Origin: Chromohalobacter israelensis
Lineage (GTDB): Bacteria; Pseudomonadota; Gammaproteobacteria; Pseudomonadales; Halomonadaceae
Length of the DNA stretch: 64,000 bases
NCBI GenBank assembly: GCA_000761475.1
Contig: JQNW01000001.1
Coordinates: 620,001-684,000, forward strand
Direction of reading: 5' to 3'
Positions 59,507 to 64,000 of the stretch are shown here, piece by piece. Below the pieces are notes generated by a model that worked only from the letters and a program-made list of their open reading frames with translations, ran no database searches and was not told the DNA's origin. Made by a program: the position numbers and the translations under genes. How positions within the stretch are numbered: position 1 is the first letter of the stretch; each line of letters starts with the position of its first letter.

Positions 59507-60163
59507 TCAATCCTCGGGTGTGACACCGCCAAGGCAGGCGGCCTCTTGCTCCCCGTAGCCATATTCATCTTGCAACCCCTGATGAATGGCTCGGCGTTCA
59601 TCGAGCGACTTGTGCTGGCTCGCCTTGCGCTTGCCCTCGAGGCGGTCGACGGTGATCTCGATCCCGACGATGGCGCGGCACATCGCGGCGATGTACTCGT
59701 CGGGGGCATCCTCGACCCGCCAGGGCCTCTGCCGCTCGCCTTCGAAGCGCTCGGTGAGCGCGGTCACCATCTCGCGCAGCCAGCGTGGATCGTCGATCAG
59801 GCGCAGCCGGCCATGCGCGTGCACCACCTGATAGTTCCAGGTCGGCACCACCTTGCCGTGCTCACGCTTGGCCGGATACCAGCTCGGCGTGATATAGGCC
59901 TGAGGCCCATGAAAGATCGCCAGGGCCTCGATGCCCTCCAGGGAGCTTTCGCCCCTCCCGGCAAGCGGATTGGCACGGGCGATATGGCCACGCAAGGTAT
60001 CCGATGGCCACTCGCCTCCCGCCGGTGTCAGCAACAGCGGCAAGTGATCGGCACACAGCTCGCCGGAGGCATCACGGGTCACCAGCGTGGCGAAAGGCGC
60101 CTCCTCGATGGCCCGATGACATTCGGCGCGACTGTCGATGTGAAACTGGGGCGGCTGATACAT
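59507..60163 (-). CDS. PaiB-family FMN-binding protein
   Basis: A 218-residue FMN-binding split-barrel protein. Typical PaiB marks are MYQPPQFHI at the start, FATLVTRDASGE, AIFHGPQAYITPSWYPAKRE and VVPTWNYQVVHAHG. Bacillus PaiB is a negative regulator paired with the GNAT polyamine acetyltransferase PaiA. Here too two GNAT genes lie just upstream in the same operon (gap of 10 bases), so an amine or vitamin B6-related detoxification role is possible. Confidence 0.85.
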   Translation of the reverse strand: MYQPPQFHIDSRAECHRAIEEAPFATLVTRDASGELCADHLPLLLTPAGGEWPSDTLRGHIARANPLAGRGESSLEGIEALAIFHGPQAYITPSWYPAKREHGKVVPTWNYQVVHAHGRLRLIDDPRWLREMVTALTERFEGERQRPWRVEDAPDEYIAAMCRAIVGIEITVDRLEGKRKASQHKSLDERRAIHQGLQDEYGYGEQEAACLGGVTPED

Positions 60164-60173
60164 GGTTCGACTC

Positions 60174-60929
60174 TCAGGAGGGAAAAGGATCGTGACGCAG
60201 GGCGGCCGTCATCGACGTGAGAGAACGATGCTGGCGGCCCGTGGCATCGAAGTTCTCGGGGGCCAGCCAGCGGCGGTGGCACTCGCGAACCGCCGGCCAC
60301 TCGCCATCCAGCAGCGAGAACCAGGCCGTATCCCGGTTTCGCCCGGCCACGACCCGGTGCTGGCGAAAGATGCCCTCGAAGCGGAAACCGAGCCGCTCGG
60401 CGGCACGGCGGGATGGCGCATTCAGGGCATCGCACTTCCATTCGAGACGCCGATATCCCCGGTCGAAGGCATGGGCCATCATCAGCATCAGCGCTTCACT
60501 GGATATCGGGGTCCGTGCCATGCGGGGCGAGAAGCTCAGATGGCCGATCTCGATGCGGCCATCGGCCGGCACGATATTGAGATACGCGGCCATGCCCACC
60601 GCCCGCGCCTCGATGGCATCGACGACGGCGTAACAGCACATCTCCCGGGCTGCAATCATGCGGGCCAGCCAGCCTCGACAGCCGGCCGCGTCGTCGAAGG
60701 GACGGCCCCCCAGATAGGTCCAGCGGGCGCGCGCCTCGGTGTCGTTGTCGATCTCCGGGGCCGGCACCTGCCACGCCTGCCACAGGGCCTCGGCATGGCG
60801 TGCGGCATCCAGCGGTTCCAGCCGACAGAAACGCCCTGCCAGGCATTCGGCATCAGGTTCTGACGGCGGTTGCCAATGCGGGATGTCGGAACCGACCGGC
60901 TGGCCGTAGTCATTGGTTCGATGGGTCAT
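60174..60929 (-). CDS. GNAT-family N-acetyltransferase (RimJ/RimL-like)
   Basis: A 251-residue GNAT enzyme. The substrate strand GRFCRLEPLDAARHAEAL lies near residue 30, GHLSFSPRMARTPISSEAL holds the acetyl-CoA pyrophosphate-binding turn near 125, and LNAPSRRAAERLGFRFEGIFRQH is the typical C-terminal part. ATG 60929 is chosen over the TTG at 60944. Middle gene of a three-gene leftward operon with PaiB and a second GNAT. Acceptor unknown. Confidence 0.82.
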   Translation of the reverse strand: MTHRTNDYGQPVGSDIPHWQPPSEPDAECLAGRFCRLEPLDAARHAEALWQAWQVPAPEIDNDTEARARWTYLGGRPFDDAAGCRGWLARMIAAREMCCYAVVDAIEARAVGMAAYLNIVPADGRIEIGHLSFSPRMARTPISSEALMLMMAHAFDRGYRRLEWKCDALNAPSRRAAERLGFRFEGIFRQHRVVAGRNRDTAWFSLLDGEWPAVRECHRRWLAPENFDATGRQHRSLTSMTAALRHDPFPS

Positions 60930-60940
60930 GGCATCAGGCT

Positions 60941-61387
60941 TCAAATCGTCAGCAGGTAAGTATCGAAGGCCTGGTCGCGCTGCCAGCCAAGCGCATGGTA
61001 ACGGGCCTTGGCCGTCTCGTTGTCGACCTGGGTGCGCAGCATCAACTGTGGCACTTCATGAGCGAGAGCCAGCTCGCGAGCCGCTTCCAGCAAGGCACTC
61101 CCGGCACCCTGGCGGCGAGCATCGGGCATGACGAACAGATCGTTGAGAATCCAGCGCGATGACAGGCTGGTCGTGGAAGGCACCGGGAAGAGCTGCGCAA
61201 AGCCGATCGCATGGTCGTCGTCATCGAGGGCCAGCAGCACATGAGCATCGCCCCTGGCAAGGCGCTCTTGCATGAAACGACGGGCACCGTCGACATCGCT
61301 GGACTGGCGGTAGAAGCGGCGATAGCCATCGACCAGGGGCACCAGGTCGTCGAGGTGGGCGGAGGTGGCAGAGCGAATCGTGATCAT
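60941..61387 (-). CDS. GNAT-family N-acetyltransferase
   Basis: A 148-residue single-domain acetyltransferase. Motif A, LNDLFVMPDARRQGAGSALL near residue 85, is the acetyl-CoA binding site; ETAKARYHALGW is motif B. It leads the leftward operon with the RimJ-like acetyltransferase and PaiB homolog and is divergent from the MocR-type regulator, which likely controls it. Confidence 0.85.
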   Translation of the reverse strand: MITIRSATSAHLDDLVPLVDGYRRFYRQSSDVDGARRFMQERLARGDAHVLLALDDDDHAIGFAQLFPVPSTTSLSSRWILNDLFVMPDARRQGAGSALLEAARELALAHEVPQLMLRTQVDNETAKARYHALGWQRDQAFDTYLLTI

Positions 61388-61435
61388 GGCAAGGCTCGCG
61401 TTCGGACATGACGAAACCTCAGTCTGGCGACATAA

Positions 61436-61481
61436 TGGTTCCCCAAGAAGAACCAGTTTGTCCTATTTATGAGGAACCAGT
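61436..61481. promoter_or_regulatory. MocR operator candidate: spaced GAACCA repeats
   Basis: TGGTTC (61436-61441) and GAACCA (61450-61455) form an inverted pair with an eight-base gap. GAACCAGT recurs as a direct repeat at 61450-61457 and 61474-61481, 24 bases apart. Direct plus inverted boxes in a divergent promoter are usual for MocR-type regulators. Confidence 0.6.
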
Positions 61482-62958
61482 GGCTGATCCGAATGCTCAC
61501 CGTCTCTGGATTCAGGAGGCACTGAATCTTCAACTGGCCGAGCCGGATGCCCGTACGCTCGGCCAGCGCCTTTACGACGCCCTGCGCGGCGGCATCCAGC
61601 AGGGCCGGCTCCCTCCGGGGAGTGCACTGCCCTCGTCCCGTCAACTGGCGACCGAGCTCGGCATCGGGCGCAACACGGTGCTGAGTGCGGTCGACCGCCT
61701 CGTCGCCGAAGGCTTTTTGGTGTCGCGTCCCGGCGCCGGGGTCTTCATTGCCGACTGGCAGCGGGGTCCCCAGACGCCCCTCGATGTCCCTTCCTCGACG
61801 CCCGTGACGCTCTCGCATCGCGGCGAACGCCTGCTCGATTTCACGGCGCCCCCGAGCGCATGTCATGCGGCCTTCGCGCCGGGCGTGCCGGCGCTGGATC
61901 GTTTTCCTCGCGAGCGCTGGCAACGCTTGCTGCGCCGTCATCAGCAACGCGCCCCCATCGACTGGTTCGATTACCGGAATGAAGGCGGCGTGAAGGCACT
62001 GCGCGAGGCGCTGTGCGACTACTTGCGCTTATCGCGCTCGGTGCGCTGCCGGCCGGAACAGATCCTGATCACCCAGGGTGCGCAACAGGGCTTCGAGCTG
62101 ATCGCGCGCCTGCTCGCCGATGTCGGGGATGACGTCTGGCTGGAGGAGCCGGGCTACGGCGGTGCGCAGGCCTGCTTCGCCGCCGCAGGCCTGAGCCTGC
62201 AACCGGTGCCGGCCGACGACGAGGGCCTGAACGTCGCGTCGCTGCCCCCCGAGACGCCCTCCCCCAAACTGATCTACGTGACACCGTCGCACCAGTACCC
62301 CAGCGGCGCGACCCTATCGCTGGCACGCCGCACGGCACTGCTGGGGCTTGCCCAGCAGCATGGCGCCTGGATCATCGAGGACGACTACGACAGCGAGTTC
62401 CGCTATACCAGCGCGCCTATCGCCTCGCTCCAGGGGCTGATGGACAACGCCCCGGTGATCTATGTCGGCACCTTCAGCAAGGTCCTTTATCCAGGGCTGC
62501 GGCTGGGGTATCTGGTGCTGCCGCCCTCGCTGGTGACGAGCTTCCAGCGCATCAACGCCCGCCTGCACCGGGAAGGGCAGTACGTGACCCAGGCGGCGCT
62601 TGCCGACTTCATCGGCGAAGGCCATTTCGCGCGCCACGTCGCCCGCATGCGCCAGTGCTACCGGGCGCGGCAGGCCACGCTGCGACGCGCCCTGGCGCCG
62701 GCAGTGGCAGGCGGGCTCGAACTCTCGTCCGGCCATGCGGGAATGCACCTGGTCGCCTACCTGGCAAGCCACGACCTGGAACGCGAGCTGATCCGTCGTG
62801 GAGAGCAGGCGGGCCTGCGGCTGTCGCCGCTTTCCGACCATTATCTGCAGGCTCCCGGCCGGCCAGGCCTCGTTCTCGGCTACGCCGGTGCCCCGGAAGC
62901 CGAGATCGAGCGCGCCGGACGCTGGCTCGGCGAGCACTGGCTGGCACTGACGACCTAA
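61480..62958 (+). CDS. MocR-type regulator: GntR helix-turn-helix fused to a class I aminotransferase domain
   Basis: About 492 residues. The N-terminus is a GntR winged helix (LYDALRGGIQQGRL, SSRQLATELGIGRNTVLSAV). From about residue 115 it is an aminotransferase-fold sensor with DWFDYRNEGGVKALREAL, IIEDDYDSEFRY, and the PLP Lys in TFSKVLYPGLRLGYLVL near residue 333. The family senses PLP or its adduct with an amine. The frame is open from 61408, but upstream starts ATG 61408 and ATG 61435 would place the GAACCA repeats inside the gene. GTG 61480 after GAGGAA is preferred, though its spacing is short. Confidence 0.85.
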   Translation: MADPNAHRLWIQEALNLQLAEPDARTLGQRLYDALRGGIQQGRLPPGSALPSSRQLATELGIGRNTVLSAVDRLVAEGFLVSRPGAGVFIADWQRGPQTPLDVPSSTPVTLSHRGERLLDFTAPPSACHAAFAPGVPALDRFPRERWQRLLRRHQQRAPIDWFDYRNEGGVKALREALCDYLRLSRSVRCRPEQILITQGAQQGFELIARLLADVGDDVWLEEPGYGGAQACFAAAGLSLQPVPADDEGLNVASLPPETPSPKLIYVTPSHQYPSGATLSLARRTALLGLAQQHGAWIIEDDYDSEFRYTSAPIASLQGLMDNAPVIYVGTFSKVLYPGLRLGYLVLPPSLVTSFQRINARLHREGQYVTQAALADFIGEGHFARHVARMRQCYRARQATLRRALAPAVAGGLELSSGHAGMHLVAYLASHDLERELIRRGEQAGLRLSPLSDHYLQAPGRPGLVLGYAGAPEAEIERAGRWLGEHWLALTT

Positions 62959-63668
62959 CCTCTTCGCGAGGCCAGGCGATCCGCCAGCCGGGTCGGTTCG
63001 GGCAGCTTGGTCCTGCCCAGGCAGGCAATCGCCCATTCCAGCGCCGTGGCCTGATCCAGCCGATGCCCGGGAGAGACGATCACCGGCTTGACGTTCTCGC
63101 GGGAACGCAGCATCGCGCCGATGACCACGCGCCCTTCGGCGTCGACCTCGACGTCGGCGGGGTCCTCGGCACGCCGACGGTCGGTGAGCGGCGTCCATGC
63201 ACCGCGCGTGGTCGGCACTTCGCCATGACGACCGCAAAGCACCTTCTTGGCCACGCCGAGGGTCGGCACGTCCAGCCACAAGCCCAGGTGCGACGCCACG
63301 CCGAGCCGCCTGGGATGCGCGATGCCCTGACCGTCGACCATGACCAGATCGGGATGTGCTGCCAGTCGTTCGAAGGCGCCCAGCGCGGCGGGAATCTCGC
63401 GGAACGACAGCAAGCCGGGAATGTAGGGCATCCGCGTGGGTTCGCGGTGAACCACCGACTCGCGCACCGCAAGCGACGGCCAGTCGAGCACCACCACCGC
63501 CGCGCGCGTGGTCTCGCCATCGTCCTCGAAGCCGATATCCACGCCCGCGATGCAGCTCACCGCTTCCGGTCTGCCGTGCCTGACCACGCGCGGCGCCAGG
63601 CGACGCTGCAACGCCACGGCCTCCTCGGCGGAAAGACTCCACTCATGCAATGCGGCCTGCCTGGCCAT
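62955..63668 (-). CDS. nfi: endonuclease V (deoxyinosine 3' endonuclease)
   Basis: A 237-residue RNase H-like nuclease that nicks DNA one base 3' of deoxyinosine. CIAGVDIGFEDDG holds the first catalytic Asp, REPTRMPYIPGLLSFRE the wedge motif, DLVMVDGQGIAHPRRLGVASHLG the second Asp region, GVAKKVLCG the catalytic Lys pair, and VKPVIVSPGHRLD the last metal residues. AGGAGG precedes ATG 63668; the open frame to 63791 is not used. It converges with the MocR-type gene by a four-base overlap. Confidence 0.93.
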   Translation of the reverse strand: MARQAALHEWSLSAEEAVALQRRLAPRVVRHGRPEAVSCIAGVDIGFEDDGETTRAAVVVLDWPSLAVRESVVHREPTRMPYIPGLLSFREIPAALGAFERLAAHPDLVMVDGQGIAHPRRLGVASHLGLWLDVPTLGVAKKVLCGRHGEVPTTRGAWTPLTDRRRAEDPADVEVDAEGRVVIGAMLRSRENVKPVIVSPGHRLDQATALEWAIACLGRTKLPEPTRLADRLASRRG

Positions 63669-63774
63669 AACGCTTCCTCCTTGTCTTGAACGCCTCCCGG
63701 CCCGGCCCCTTGGCACGGCCATTGGGCCGTTCCGCGTCAACCGGTAGACTGAAGGGCCGGTATAGGAGATTTGC

Positions 63775-64000
63775 GTGAAACTCATCCACACTGCGGACTG
63801 GCACCTGGGCCAGACGTTCCACGGTCAGGAGCGCCATGTCGAGCAACGCGCCTTTCTCGACTGGCTGCTGACGACGCTCGACACGCGCCGCCCCGATGCC
63901 CTGCTGGTCGCGGGGGACGTCTTCGACGTAGTCAATCCCTCGCTGCGCGCCCAGGAACTGCTCTACGACTTCATCGTCGAGGCGCATCAGCGGCTGCCGC
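63775..64000 (+). CDS. sbcD: exonuclease subunit SbcD (5' part only)
   Basis: The first about 75 codons of SbcD, the Mre11-type metallophosphatase that cuts hairpins and DNA ends with SbcC. KLIHTADWHLGQTFHG (Asp and His metal ligands) opens the protein and LLVAGDVFDVVNP is phosphoesterase motif II. GTG 63775 has TAGGAGAT seven bases upstream. The reading frame is open to the end of the window. It is divergent from nfi, as expected for a DNA repair neighbourhood. Confidence 0.92.
   Translation, partial: MKLIHTADWHLGQTFHGQERHVEQRAFLDWLLTTLDTRRPDALLVAGDVFDVVNPSLRAQELLYDFIVEAHQRLP

Noticed and set aside
1..64000. CRISPR arrays, tRNA or rRNA genes
   Set aside because: No regularly spaced direct repeats of 25-40 bases and no tRNA cloverleaf or rRNA segments were recognised on either strand.

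Overview
The window is GC-rich, gene-dense chromosomal DNA of a gammaproteobacterium, most likely a halophilic Halomonadaceae member (Halomonas/Chromohalobacter-like). That placement is inferred from the gene complement (complete bioBFHCDA operon, recC-recB-recD, dusA, a large putrescine/spermidine catabolic block, MHS and NhaC carriers) and from base composition; no rRNA or tRNA gene is present to confirm it. There is no CRISPR array, and no gene-free stretch exceeds 300 bases.

Layout. (1) 1-6.8 kb: one end of an integrated mobile element. It carries small phage-type genes, a Toprim/helicase replication protein, a TraR/DksA zinc finger, a PrtN-like regulator and a tyrosine integrase next to dusA. 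A consensus LexA box overlaps a candidate integrase promoter. (2) 6.8-9.0 kb: dusA and an aspartoacylase-family hydrolase. (3) 9.2-10.4 kb: a complete IS3-family element with imperfect 27-bp ends and a GGGG target duplication, inserted in a palindrome. (4) 10.5-30.0 kb: a polyamine catabolism region. It encodes two PuuB-like oxidases, a Pot-type ABC importer, two PuuA-like ligases, PuuC-like dehydrogenase, an M20 carbamoylase-type hydrolase, a SpuC-like aminotransferase, an NhaC carrier, agmatine deiminase, a class I glutamine amidotransferase and two paralogous LuxR-type regulators. Together these would import polyamines and agmatine and convert them to GABA-level intermediates. (5) 30.1-38.4 kb: an unusual cluster (CDP-alcohol phosphatidyltransferase, dehydrogenase, degenerate pterin synthase, glycosyltransferase, methyltransferase, AglD-like membrane protein, stand-alone RibD-type reductase, GTP cyclohydrolase II with an extra N-terminal domain, creatininase-family amidohydrolase). 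I read this as a candidate undescribed pathway making a glycosylated, methylated pteridine-like or pyrimidine-like compound from GTP. Its main promoter carries repeated TGTACA sites resembling operators of the LitR/CarH photoreceptor-repressor family. (6) 38.4-47.8 kb: recD, recB and recC. (7) 48.0-53.9 kb: the biotin operon behind a BirA-type operator. (8) 54.1-55.8 kb: an amidoligase plus class I amidotransferase pair with no known product. (9) 55.9-64.0 kb: an MHS transporter, an OsmC protein, a DUF1415 protein, an aldo/keto reductase, a three-gene PaiB/GNAT operon divergent from a MocR regulator with clear operator repeats, endonuclease V, and the start of sbcD.

The strongest leads are the GTP-derived cluster with its TGTACA operator, the SOS-linked dusA integrase, the amidoligase pair, and a shared GGGGTAT-type element in three divergent promoters of the polyamine region. 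All family assignments rest on reading motifs by eye; no database search was run.
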